DNA of 52,680 bases from Clostridiales bacterium (GTDB lineage Bacteria > Bacillota > Clostridia > UBA1381). Positions within the stretch are counted from its first letter, which is position 1. Every line of letters starts with the position of its first letter. The stretch lies in the NCBI GenBank assembly GCA_029226065.1, contig JAQXXM010000018.1, positions 1-52,680 of the forward strand. The letters run 5' to 3'. A program made the position numbers and the translations under genes. Below are positions 8,532 to 16,126 of this stretch, piece by piece. The notes below the pieces were generated by a model that was given only the letters and a program-made list of their open reading frames with translations, was not told the DNA's origin and searched no databases.

Positions 8532-9887
8532 TTAATTTTTTAGTGCATCTGTGAGTTTATAAAACTCCATTCCGTGCGATGCTTTAATTAACACGCAGTC
8601 ATCAGGCTTTATAATGTCCTTGATGTGTTTTTCAAGGTCATCTGTACAATCGTATGAAATAACGTTTTCCATACCATCTTCTTTTGCACCCTGAGCAATG
8701 AATTTTGCATTGTCGCCCGCAGTTATAAGCAAATCAACGCCCATACAGCTTACTGTTTTGCCTAAATCAAAATGCGCATCTTTTGCATATTCACCCATTT
8801 CAAGTATATCGCCCAATACCGCCACCTTACGTGGCTTCAAAGAATATGTCATAACCTTAAGTGCCGCACGCACCGAATCGGGAGAGGAGTTGTAACAGTC
8901 ATTTATTATCTCCGTACCGTTGCAGTCAATAATCTCAAGTCTTGATGCGGTGTATTCACAATTTTTCAGTCCGTTTGCTATATCTGTTTCCGACACACCC
9001 ATATTGAGTCCTGCACATACTGCCGCAAGAGCGTTATATATATTATGCTCACCGGGCTGCATCAGTTCTGCACGAAACTCACCATTGGGGTGTACGACAG
9101 TAAATTCCATTCCTTTAAGTCCGTTATTTACGATGTCTTTTGCGTATACATCGTTATTATCACTCATCCCGAACCGCACAACCTTATATGGAGTATCTTT
9201 TATTGTTTTAAGATACTTATCGTCACCGTTCACTATAAGCGTATTCTCTGATGTAAAACGCTCTGCAATTTCCATTTTTGCGCGGAATATGCCCTCTTGT
9301 GAGCCGAGGTTTTCAATATGTGACATTCCGATATTTGTGATTATTGCACAGTCTGGACGTGCAATATCCGCAAGATATGATATTTCACCGAAATGGCTCA
9401 TACCTAACTCTATTACTGCCGCCTCATGCTCCTTTTCTATACCGAAAACAGTCAGCGGAACGCCTATATCATTGTTAAAATTATTCGGTGTTTTATGCGT
9501 TTTATAACGCTGTGATATAACGGCGTACACCAAATCCTTAGTTGTTGTTTTTCCGACACTGCCTGTTATTGATACGGCTTTTACAGGGTACTTCATTTTA
9601 TAATACCGTGCAATGTCGCCAAGGGCTATGCGTGTGTTCTTAACCTTCACTATCGCAGACGAAGTATCTGATATATCACGCTCGCTTATTGCGACAGCTC
9701 CTTTTTCAAGTGCTGATAGAATATAGTCATGTCCGTCCGCTTTTTCGCCCTTTAACGGAACAAACAGTACGTTTTTATCCGCCTTTCTCGAATCAATGGT
9801 AATGTTGTGTATTATTTCCTCATCACTTCCTGACACAAGTGTTCCGCCTGTAGCGGAAATGATGTCCGAAACAGATAAATTCTGCAT
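8532..9887 (-). CDS. murF: UDP-MurNAc-tripeptide:D-Ala-D-Ala ligase MurF
   Basis: A 451-residue ATP-dependent Mur ligase that adds D-Ala-D-Ala to the UDP-MurNAc-tripeptide. The N-terminal substrate domain contains IDSRKADKNVLFVPLKGE, the ATP-binding loop is GSVGKTT at 109-115, and NDCYNSSPDSVRAAL in the C-terminal part is MurF-type. Length is typical. It follows murE by 83 bases, a gap that contains a hairpin related to the dispersed repeat family, and has a strong GGGGAGG ribosome site. In the order murE-murF-mraY the assignment is secure. Confidence 0.96.
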   Translation of the reverse strand: MQNLSVSDIISATGGTLVSGSDEEIIHNITIDSRKADKNVLFVPLKGEKADGHDYILSALEKGAVAISERDISDTSSAIVKVKNTRIALGDIARYYKMKYPVKAVSITGSVGKTTTKDLVYAVISQRYKTHKTPNNFNNDIGVPLTVFGIEKEHEAAVIELGMSHFGEISYLADIARPDCAIITNIGMSHIENLGSQEGIFRAKMEIAERFTSENTLIVNGDDKYLKTIKDTPYKVVRFGMSDNNDVYAKDIVNNGLKGMEFTVVHPNGEFRAELMQPGEHNIYNALAAVCAGLNMGVSETDIANGLKNCEYTASRLEIIDCNGTEIINDCYNSSPDSVRAALKVMTYSLKPRKVAVLGDILEMGEYAKDAHFDLGKTVSCMGVDLLITAGDNAKFIAQGAKEDGMENVISYDCTDDLEKHIKDIIKPDDCVLIKASHGMEFYKLTDALKN

Positions 9888-9913
9888 CTTATACCTCCCC
9901 TATTTATCGAAAC

Positions 9914-9966
9914 AAGGGGCTGTAAAAAATATACATACCTGAGCGTGTAGATTTTTACATCCCCTT
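9914..9966. repeat. Minimal inverted-repeat element (copy A) between murE and murF
   Basis: Two 16-base arms at 9914-9929 and 9951-9966 pair with one mismatch in the GC part (GGGGCTGTAAAAA against the complement of TTTTTACATCCCC), enclosing a 21-base loop. The arms match the outer arms of the larger elements at 21418-21545 and 40851-40985, but the CGGTCGGTGCTG core is absent. The element starts 4 bases after the murE stop and lies inside an apparently continuous operon. It could attenuate, process or stabilise the transcript; the downstream T-tract is weak (TTGTTTC). Confidence 0.7.
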
Positions 9967-9970
9967 ATTT

Positions 9971-11416
9971 TTATGCTTTTGAGCTTAAGTGTTTATAAAC
10001 CTCTATTCTTTCGTCAAAATCAAACTTTTCTTTTCCTATTATCTGGTAAGTTTCCTGACCTTTTCCTGCAAGGATAATTACATCACCTTTTTGTGCCATA
10101 TCCAATGCGTGTGCAATTGCCTCACGTCGGTCGGTTATTCTGATATATTCGCCCGATGTATTTTTTATGCCCTCTTCTATTTCATCAATAATTAATTCAG
10201 GATTTTCAGTCCGCGGATTGTCCGATGTAACAATACAGAAATCAGACAGTTCTCCTGCTATCTTGCCCATTATAGGCCGTTTTGTATTGTCACGGTCACC
10301 GCCGCAGCCAAACAGCGTTATAACTCTGCCTTGGGCAAAACCCTTTACGCATTTTATAACATTCTCCAGTCCGTCAGGAGTATGAGCATAATCTATTATT
10401 ACAGTGTAATCTGTATCTGTAGGAACTACTTCAACACGTCCTACAACGCCTGTTGCTGTACTTAATCCCTTTATTGCGTCTTCAATCGTAATGCCAAGCT
10501 GAATTGCCGCACCGATTGCACAAACGGCGTTATAAACACTAAACTCACCGGGTATACCTACCCATGCAGGGTATTCCTTATCCTTATATACTATATCAAA
10601 GTGTGAGCCACGTGTGGTACTTGTTATATTTTTAGCCTGTATGTCACAGTCTGAGCCCATACCGACCTTAATTATATCACTGCAATCGGCTTTTTGGACA
10701 ATCTTTTTTCCGCCATCATCATCATAGTTTACTACACCTTTAGCGGACATTGCAAAAAGCTTTGCCTTTGCATTTAGATAATTCTCCATTGTTTTGTGGA
10801 AATCGAGGTGGTCTTGTGTGAGGTTTGTGAATACGCCCACATCATACTTACAGCCGTATACCCTATCAAGCTCTAATGCGTGGCTTGAAACCTCCATAAC
10901 AACGTAATCAGCACCGTAATGCACCATCTCATTAAACAGCTGTTGAAGCTCTAATGAATTCGGTGTAGTAGGAGTAGTGCTTTTTGTCAAAAGAACCTTG
11001 TCACCTATGATATTTTGATTTGTGCCGATAATTCCTACCTGCTTACCTGCTGTTTCTAATATACTCTTTATGAGATATGTTATAGTTGTCTTGCCATTAG
11101 TTCCCGTAATACCGATAAGTCTGAATTTATCGGACGGATTGCCGTAGAAGGTACACGAAAGTTCTGCTAAAAATCTGCGTGTATCATCTACATATACAAC
11201 AGGTACATCGACGTCTATTTTATCCTCTGCCACTATTACAGCAGCACCGTTTTTTGCAGCTGCTTGGGCATACTTATGTCCATCTGTTTCATATCCCTTT
11301 ATGCATACAAACACACCGCCGTCTTTGACCTTTCGTGAGTCATAAGCAATCGACGTTATATTTATATTTTTTATTTCATCAGTACAAGCTGATTTAAAGA
11401 GTTCGTTGGCTAACAT
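9971..11416 (-). CDS. murE: UDP-MurNAc-L-Ala-D-Glu:meso-diaminopimelate ligase MurE
   Basis: A 481-residue Mur ligase that adds the third stem-peptide residue in the cytoplasm. The ATP loop GTNGKTT is at 105-111, the carbamylated-lysine region follows TNLTQDHLDFHKTMENYLNAK, and the substrate signature DNPR is at 399-402. DNPR is the known determinant for meso-diaminopimelate, so the cell wall is predicted to be mDAP-type rather than Lys-type. It follows the PBP gene by 18 bases in the operon and is separated from murF by repeat copy A. Confidence 0.97.
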   Translation of the reverse strand: MLANELFKSACTDEIKNINITSIAYDSRKVKDGGVFVCIKGYETDGHKYAQAAAKNGAAVIVAEDKIDVDVPVVYVDDTRRFLAELSCTFYGNPSDKFRLIGITGTNGKTTITYLIKSILETAGKQVGIIGTNQNIIGDKVLLTKSTTPTTPNSLELQQLFNEMVHYGADYVVMEVSSHALELDRVYGCKYDVGVFTNLTQDHLDFHKTMENYLNAKAKLFAMSAKGVVNYDDDGGKKIVQKADCSDIIKVGMGSDCDIQAKNITSTTRGSHFDIVYKDKEYPAWVGIPGEFSVYNAVCAIGAAIQLGITIEDAIKGLSTATGVVGRVEVVPTDTDYTVIIDYAHTPDGLENVIKCVKGFAQGRVITLFGCGGDRDNTKRPIMGKIAGELSDFCIVTSDNPRTENPELIIDEIEEGIKNTSGEYIRITDRREAIAHALDMAQKGDVIILAGKGQETYQIIGKEKFDFDERIEVYKHLSSKA

Positions 11417-11434
11417 AGTGCCACCTCCGTTATG

Positions 11435-13750
11435 TTAATCGTTTGTTTGCTGACCGAATTTTACTCCGACAACAGTTCCGGGCAATACACGTGTGTCTGC
11501 GGCAAAAGTCTGTGATGTTGCGTATGCGTTTCCTGCCTCACTGTGACCTGCTCCGCTTACCTCAAAGTTTAATCCTGCGTTATTTAAGATATACTTTGCA
11601 TCTCTCACGCTATAGCCCTTAAGATTAGGCACAACTGCCATATCGTTTTTATCTCGTTCCTCTGTGTAAAGGATAATAATCGAACCTTCTTCAAGAACCT
11701 CTTTCGGCTTGGGAAGCTGGTCTATTACAGTATCGCCGTTGCCCTTTATCTTGCAATCAAAGCCCGCCTCTGCGGCCTTTGCCTTTGCAGAATTAACAGA
11801 TATATTTCTAAGTTCGGGAACGGCTGACTCCTTTTCATGCTCCTCATCCTCCGCATATTGCTTTTGCACACCAAGATAATCAAGAGATTCAGCTATTATC
11901 TCACCGCATACAGGTGCGGCAATCGTACCTCCGAATTTATTGGCTGTCTGCGGCTCGTCAAGCATAATCAGACATACAAGTTCAGGATCATTTGCAGGAG
12001 CAAAACCCACAAATGATGCAATACGCTTATTACTGCCTCGGGGCTGTTTTTCCGATGTTCCCGTTTTTCCGCCTATTCTATAGCCTTTTACGTATGCGTT
12101 TTTACCTGTTGCGTTATGGTCTGATACGACCGCTTCAAGAAGCTCACGCATTTTTTGCGACGTTTTTTCGGATATTACTCTGTTTACAACCTCTGGCTGA
12201 TATGTTTTAACCACACCGTCATCGTTTGATATTTCCTTGACAATTGTCGGTCGCATACGCTCACCGCCGTTAACGGTAGCAGACACCGCCGTTATAAGCT
12301 GCAGCGGCGTTATCTGAAAGCCCTGACCGAATGACGATGTTGCAAGGTCTACCTCGCTCATTGTATCATAGAACAGTCCTGACGATTCACCGCCAAGCTC
12401 AATTCCTGTCTTTGATGTAAAACCAAACGCTTCAAAATAGTTCATAAACGTCTGGGCACCCATAGCAAGGCCTACCTCCATAAAAACAGGGTTGCAAGAG
12501 TTTTTTACACCCTCAGCGAACGTTTGAGCGCCATGGCCCGATGCATTGGCACAGGATATTTTTCTGTCTGCAACTTGCTTAAATCCTGCACAGAAAAAGT
12601 TTGTGTTCTCGTCGACGATATTTTCTTCAAGTGCCGCCGCGGCAGTTATAATTTTGAATGTAGAACCAGGCTCGTATGTATCGGAAACTGCTTTATCACG
12701 CCACATTTTTGAACGTGCCTTTGCAATAAACTCATCCGAATACTCCTCCGGCTCATCAGTGGACTCAGGCTCTTCATCTGTGTCCTCGTCGTCTTTTTCC
12801 TCATCATCTTCTTCAAATTCTATTGCATATTCCAAAAATCTCGTAATGTCATACGGATTGTTTGAATCAAAATCAGGCTTTGTGGCAATAGCAAGAATTT
12901 CACCTGTTTTGGGATTCATAACAATTCCTGCCGCACCCTCTTTAAGCTCATTTTTTAATACTGCTTCTTCTAAGTGGTTTTCAAGAAAATGCTGGATATT
13001 TTCATCAATTGTAAGCGTTACGCTGCAGCCCTCTTTAGCTGCCTTGAGGTATTCTGCCTGTTCATCCTCTATGGTGGTACCGCTTGCATTACGATTTTGC
13101 GATACTGCACCATTGATGCCTGAGAGGTATTCGTCAAAAATAAGCTCTACGCCCTGAATACCGTTATTGTCATATCCCGTAAAGCCAAGGACGTGTGATG
13201 CAACGTTATACGGATAATAGCGTTTTGAGTCATTCTCAAAATATATGCCCGAAAGTGCCTGTTTAAGCTCACGCTTTTCCTCATTTTTGCGTTTTATTTC
13301 CTTGCTTGTTTCCTCCTCATACTGAGGATTTATCATTTCCTCAATTGCCTTGCTTTCCTCGGCGCTAAGTCGCTTTTTTATTATTCTGTATTGTGATTTT
13401 TCCTCAAAGCACGCCTTTAGCTTAGCATCACTCATACCTATAATGGGAGAAATGACCTGTACACATTTGTTCAGGTCACCATTTGTCCGCACGTCCTGCG
13501 GATTGCATACAAGCGTTTTTACCGATGCCGATTCTGCAAGCACCATACCGTTACGATCAAAAATCTTGCCGCGGTTTGCCCGCTCTACCGTATCTGAGGT
13601 CTGCATTCTTTTTGCAGTCTCATACAGCTTCGGTCCCTTAACTATTTGCCACCAGCCCATTCTCGCTATTACAGCGGCAAACATAATAAAGGTTAAAACG
13701 ATTATAATTTTTGTTTTCTTTTTTATACTGTTTAATGACGGCAAAGCCAA
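11435..13750 (-). CDS. ftsI: Class B penicillin-binding protein with two PASTA domains (FtsI/PbpB/SpoVD type)
   Basis: A 771-residue transpeptidase that cross-links septal or spore-cortex peptidoglycan. Layout: a membrane anchor at about 13-32, a pedestal (RGKIFDRNGMVLAES near 60-74), a transpeptidase domain, and two PASTA domains (about 644-697 and 704-767). The active-site motifs are intact: STFK at 363-366, SCN at 418-420, KTG at 562-564. An unusual acidic tract of Glu and Asp occupies about 311-340, between the NPYD segment and the active-site SxxK motif. Two PASTA domains resemble vegetative PbpB; a separate SpoVD cannot be excluded. Paired in the operon with ftsL upstream. Confidence 0.93.
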   Translation of the reverse strand: MALPSLNSIKKKTKIIIVLTFIMFAAVIARMGWWQIVKGPKLYETAKRMQTSDTVERANRGKIFDRNGMVLAESASVKTLVCNPQDVRTNGDLNKCVQVISPIIGMSDAKLKACFEEKSQYRIIKKRLSAEESKAIEEMINPQYEEETSKEIKRKNEEKRELKQALSGIYFENDSKRYYPYNVASHVLGFTGYDNNGIQGVELIFDEYLSGINGAVSQNRNASGTTIEDEQAEYLKAAKEGCSVTLTIDENIQHFLENHLEEAVLKNELKEGAAGIVMNPKTGEILAIATKPDFDSNNPYDITRFLEYAIEFEEDDEEKDDEDTDEEPESTDEPEEYSDEFIAKARSKMWRDKAVSDTYEPGSTFKIITAAAALEENIVDENTNFFCAGFKQVADRKISCANASGHGAQTFAEGVKNSCNPVFMEVGLAMGAQTFMNYFEAFGFTSKTGIELGGESSGLFYDTMSEVDLATSSFGQGFQITPLQLITAVSATVNGGERMRPTIVKEISNDDGVVKTYQPEVVNRVISEKTSQKMRELLEAVVSDHNATGKNAYVKGYRIGGKTGTSEKQPRGSNKRIASFVGFAPANDPELVCLIMLDEPQTANKFGGTIAAPVCGEIIAESLDYLGVQKQYAEDEEHEKESAVPELRNISVNSAKAKAAEAGFDCKIKGNGDTVIDQLPKPKEVLEEGSIIILYTEERDKNDMAVVPNLKGYSVRDAKYILNNAGLNFEVSGAGHSEAGNAYATSQTFAADTRVLPGTVVGVKFGQQTND

Positions 13751-13795
13751 TTTATATCATTCCTTTATATATGTAAGTCTTTAAGCCCTCTTGTA

Positions 13796-14284
13796 TTATA
13801 TGCTGAAAAAGTCTATAATATTACCTTTCACGTTCTTTACCCAGTCTTTTAGTCTGTTTGAGAAGCCCTCTACCTCGCCTGCAGTTTTAACGGTCGTATC
13901 ACTCTTTTTAACATCGAGATATACTATCTGATGCTTTTCAGGTCTGTGCATACCCAAACGTGACGTAGCCTCCGCCTCGATCTTTGACAAATCTATGCTC
14001 TCTTCAAGCTCAAAAGCTTTTTGAGCTGTTACGGACTCCTCAAACTCATACTCGGATATTGCCGCATTTAACGCTGTCTGTGTCTCATGGACCGTTACGT
14101 ATTGTACTATCATAAAAACTGCAGATACCGCTACTGTCAATACTGATACAATCTTTGCCACATAGCTTAGCTTGTGCGTTTTTTTCTTATGCTTTACAGC
14201 GTTGGTATTCGGTTTTTTCGTTTGTTGTTTTTCTTGATTTTCTCTTATGTAATCTCTTTTATATGCTAAATTACCGCTAACCAA
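13796..14284 (-). CDS. ftsL: FtsL-like bitopic cell-division protein
   Basis: A 162-residue protein with a basic, Gln/Lys-rich cytoplasmic N-terminus (about 1-42), one membrane span (about 43-64), and a short extracytoplasmic coiled-coil-like helix with the segment SIDLSKIEAEATSRLGMHRPEKHQ. That Leu-Gly-Met turn is typical of FtsL/DivIC proteins. FtsL forms a complex with DivIC and DivIB that activates the SEDS-PBP synthase. FtsL sequences are poorly conserved, so the call depends mainly on topology and on the position between rsmH and the class B PBP, which is canonical. The C-terminal ~35 residues are variable. Confidence 0.82.
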   Translation of the reverse strand: MVSGNLAYKRDYIRENQEKQQTKKPNTNAVKHKKKTHKLSYVAKIVSVLTVAVSAVFMIVQYVTVHETQTALNAAISEYEFEESVTAQKAFELEESIDLSKIEAEATSRLGMHRPEKHQIVYLDVKKSDTTVKTAGEVEGFSNRLKDWVKNVKGNIIDFFSI

Positions 14285-14304
14285 AATCTTTCCTCTTTCT
14301 TCGA

Positions 14305-15234
14305 TTACAATTTCACTGCTACTCTTAACTTTGCACTCTTTGATCTTGAATTTTCGTCAAGCTCACGTTCTGACGGAAGTATGGGCTTTGACGTTAAAAT
14401 CTTAATTTCCGGTGTCTTGTTGCATACGCAAACCGGGAAGCTTTTCGGGCATGTGCAACCCTTTGCAAGCTCGACAAATGTTTTCTTTACTATTCTGTCC
14501 TCTAACGAATGGAAGGTTATTATGCTTAATACACCGCCGGGCTTTAATACATCCGCAAAATCACATATTGCCTGCTTTAATATTTCAAGCTCTCCGTTCA
14601 CTTCTATTCTTATCGCCTGAAAAATACGTTTTGCAGGATGTCCGCCGTCCATTCTTGCGGCTTTTGGTATAGCCGCTTTAATGATATCTGAAAGTTCGTA
14701 TGTTGTTAAAATTTCTTTTTCTTTACGTTTTTCTACAATGAACTTAGCTATTCTCGATGACCATTTTTCCTCACCGTACTCATAAAATATACGCATAAGT
14801 TCCTGCTCGGAATAAGTGTTTACCACATCGTATGCACTTTTTGAAGTATTGCGGTCCATACGCATATCAAGAGGTGCATCGTGCATATACGAAAAGCCTC
14901 TCTCTGCATTATCAAGCTGGTATGAGCTTACGCCCAAATCCATAACTGCGCCATCTATTTTTTCAATGCCTAATTCATCTAAAATGCTTTTGATATTGCT
15001 GAAGTTACGGTTGACCGTAACGACTTTGTCACGAAATTCACAAAGTCTTTTTGTTGCCGCATCTATTGCTTCAATGTCCTGGTCTATACCAATGACGCAC
15101 TTTGCACCCCGGCTTAGTATCTCATAGGAATGTCCGCCTCCGCCCAATGTTGCGTCCACGTATATTCCGTCTGGCTTTACTTCAAGGTAGTCAACACTCT
15201 CTTTAAGGAGCACCGAATAATGTTTAAATTCCAT
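14305..15234 (-). CDS. rsmH: 16S rRNA (cytosine-1402-N4)-methyltransferase RsmH
   Basis: A 309-residue SAM-dependent methyltransferase acting on C1402 in the ribosomal decoding centre. Motifs: [14 protein letters not shown] at the start, the SAM loop [11 protein letters not shown] (about 26-36), [38 protein letters not shown] and [15 protein letters not shown] Cys-rich stretch ([12 protein letters not shown]) lies before the C-terminus. Length matches the family. It follows mraZ by 10 bases and shows normal mraZ-rsmH-ftsL synteny. Confidence 0.97.
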   Translation of the reverse strand: MEFKHYSVLLKESVDYLEVKPDGIYVDATLGGGGHSYEILSRGAKCVIGIDQDIEAIDAATKRLCEFRDKVVTVNRNFSNIKSILDELGIEKIDGAVMDLGVSSYQLDNAERGFSYMHDAPLDMRMDRNTSKSAYDVVNTYSEQELMRIFYEYGEEKWSSRIAKFIVEKRKEKEILTTYELSDIIKAAIPKAARMDGGHPAKRIFQAIRIEVNGELEILKQAICDFADVLKPGGVLSIITFHSLEDRIVKKTFVELAKGCTCPKSFPVCVCNKTPEIKILTSKPILPSERELDENSRSKSAKLRVAVKL

Positions 15235-15244
15235 ATTCTTCTCC

Positions 15245-15685
15245 CTAAATGCTCAGATTGTACTTTAGCACGCCGTCAAGCATACTTTCGGATACTTCGT
15301 TCTGATAATCGTTCCACAGCTGTGCATCCCATATTTCAAGGCGAGTATTTGCACCTACAAGGACTACATCCTTTGTCATACCTGCAAATTCCAAAAGACG
15401 TTTTGAAATAGGTACTCTTCCCTGCTTGTCCACCGTAACTGCTGTCGCTTTACCAAAGAACAGTCTGACAAACGCCGCCGCATTTCGGTCTGTAGCTGTA
15501 GGCAACTGATTTACCTTCTCGGCAACTTTCTGCCACTCCTCCTCTGTGTAAAGGTGCAGACATTTTTCCGATGTTGATTGCGTGATATATACAGTATTAC
15601 ATATATCCTCACGCAGCTTTGACGGAAGTATAATTCTTCCACGTTCATCAAGCTGGCGCTCGTACTCGTCAACAAAACTTACCAT
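15245..15685 (-). CDS. mraZ: Transcriptional regulator MraZ
   Basis: A 146-residue protein with two SpoVT/AbrB-like DNA-binding repeats: [15 protein letters not shown] near 11-25 and [18 protein letters not shown] in the second half. MraZ forms a ring that binds phased repeats in its own promoter and controls the dcw operon. The frame could open at a GTG at 15694, but that GTG lies within the AGGTG ribosome site, so ATG 15685, 6-7 bases downstream of it, is the better start. As first gene of the operon it has a sigma-A promoter and phased boxes immediately upstream. Confidence 0.95.
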   Translation of the reverse strand: MVSFVDEYERQLDERGRIILPSKLREDICNTVYITQSTSEKCLHLYTEEEWQKVAEKVNQLPTATDRNAAAFVRLFFGKATAVTVDKQGRVPISKRLLEFAGMTKDVVLVGANTRLEIWDAQLWNDYQNEVSESMLDGVLKYNLSI

Positions 15686-15755
15686 ATATATCACCTCTTT
15701 CTCCGTTTATTTGTAAATTTAACAACGACTGATTGAGGGAACTAAAAACAAAGCT

Positions 15756-15810
15756 CTCCCAAACGAGCTTTTCAGAGCCTTTTTACTCCCAAACGCTCCA
15801 ATTTGCTCCC
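15756..15810 (-). promoter_or_regulatory. Putative MraZ operator: phased GGGAG boxes
   Basis: On the minus strand GGGAG occurs at 15806-15810, TGGAG at 15796-15800, GGGAG at 15786-15790 and GGGAG at 15756-15760. The first three are exactly 10 bases apart and the fourth is 30 bases further on, so all lie on one helical face. Known MraZ operators are TGGG-type boxes at 10-bp period. The array starts about 10 bases downstream of the -10 hexamer, in the initially transcribed region, which fits autorepression. Confidence 0.78.
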
Positions 15811-15820
15811 ATCTATTGTT

Positions 15821-15849
15821 ATTGTACACCAAAACAAAGAAAAACGCAA
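15821..15849 (-). promoter_or_regulatory. Sigma-A promoter of the dcw operon (mraZ promoter)
   Basis: Minus strand: -35 TTGCGT (15844-15849), 17-base spacer, -10 TACAAT (15821-15826). Predicted start is near 15813, directly before the phased GGGAG boxes and about 130 bases upstream of the mraZ ATG. No other convincing promoter or terminator was seen inside the downstream genes, so it probably drives the whole cluster. Confidence 0.75.
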
Positions 15850-15908
15850 TACTTTTTTTAAAAGTTTTGCAACTTTTTTTCAAGTTTATTATATTTTTGA
15901 CAATTTAC

Positions 15909-15937
15909 TTGTAAACATATCAAAAATGGGTTATAAT
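15909..15937 (+). promoter_or_regulatory. Putative sigma-A promoter for tex-lgt
   Basis: -35 TTGTAA (15909-15914), 17-base spacer, -10 TATAAT (15932-15937). The resulting leader to the tex ATG would be about 180 bases. A TTTACTTGTAAA palindrome overlaps the -35 and its counterpart lies about 50 bases downstream of the -10. Confidence 0.55.
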
Positions 15938-16126
15938 TACCATAATGTTGCCATCATAATAGTAGCATATTTAGTTTTTTTACAAGTAAAAAAACACTAT
16001 ATCTTGTGTTTAAGATAATTATATCACAAATATTTCATTTTGTATACACTTTTTAGCAGAAAACTATTTCAGGACGGTTACAAAATTATCATTTGTGTTA
16101 CGTGATTTTTTGGAGGATTTGTACAG

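Larger units (their letters stand above)
15686..16126. other. Divergent regulatory region between mraZ and tex
   Basis: 441 bases without a gene. From left to right it holds the mraZ ribosome site, four phased MraZ-type boxes, the dcw promoter (15821-15849), an A/T-tract region, a tex-oriented promoter (15909-15937), two copies of a TTTACWWGTAAA palindrome (15904-15915, 15979-15990), and a long AT-rich leader before tex. No small coding frame with a credible ribosome site was found. Confidence 0.75.
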
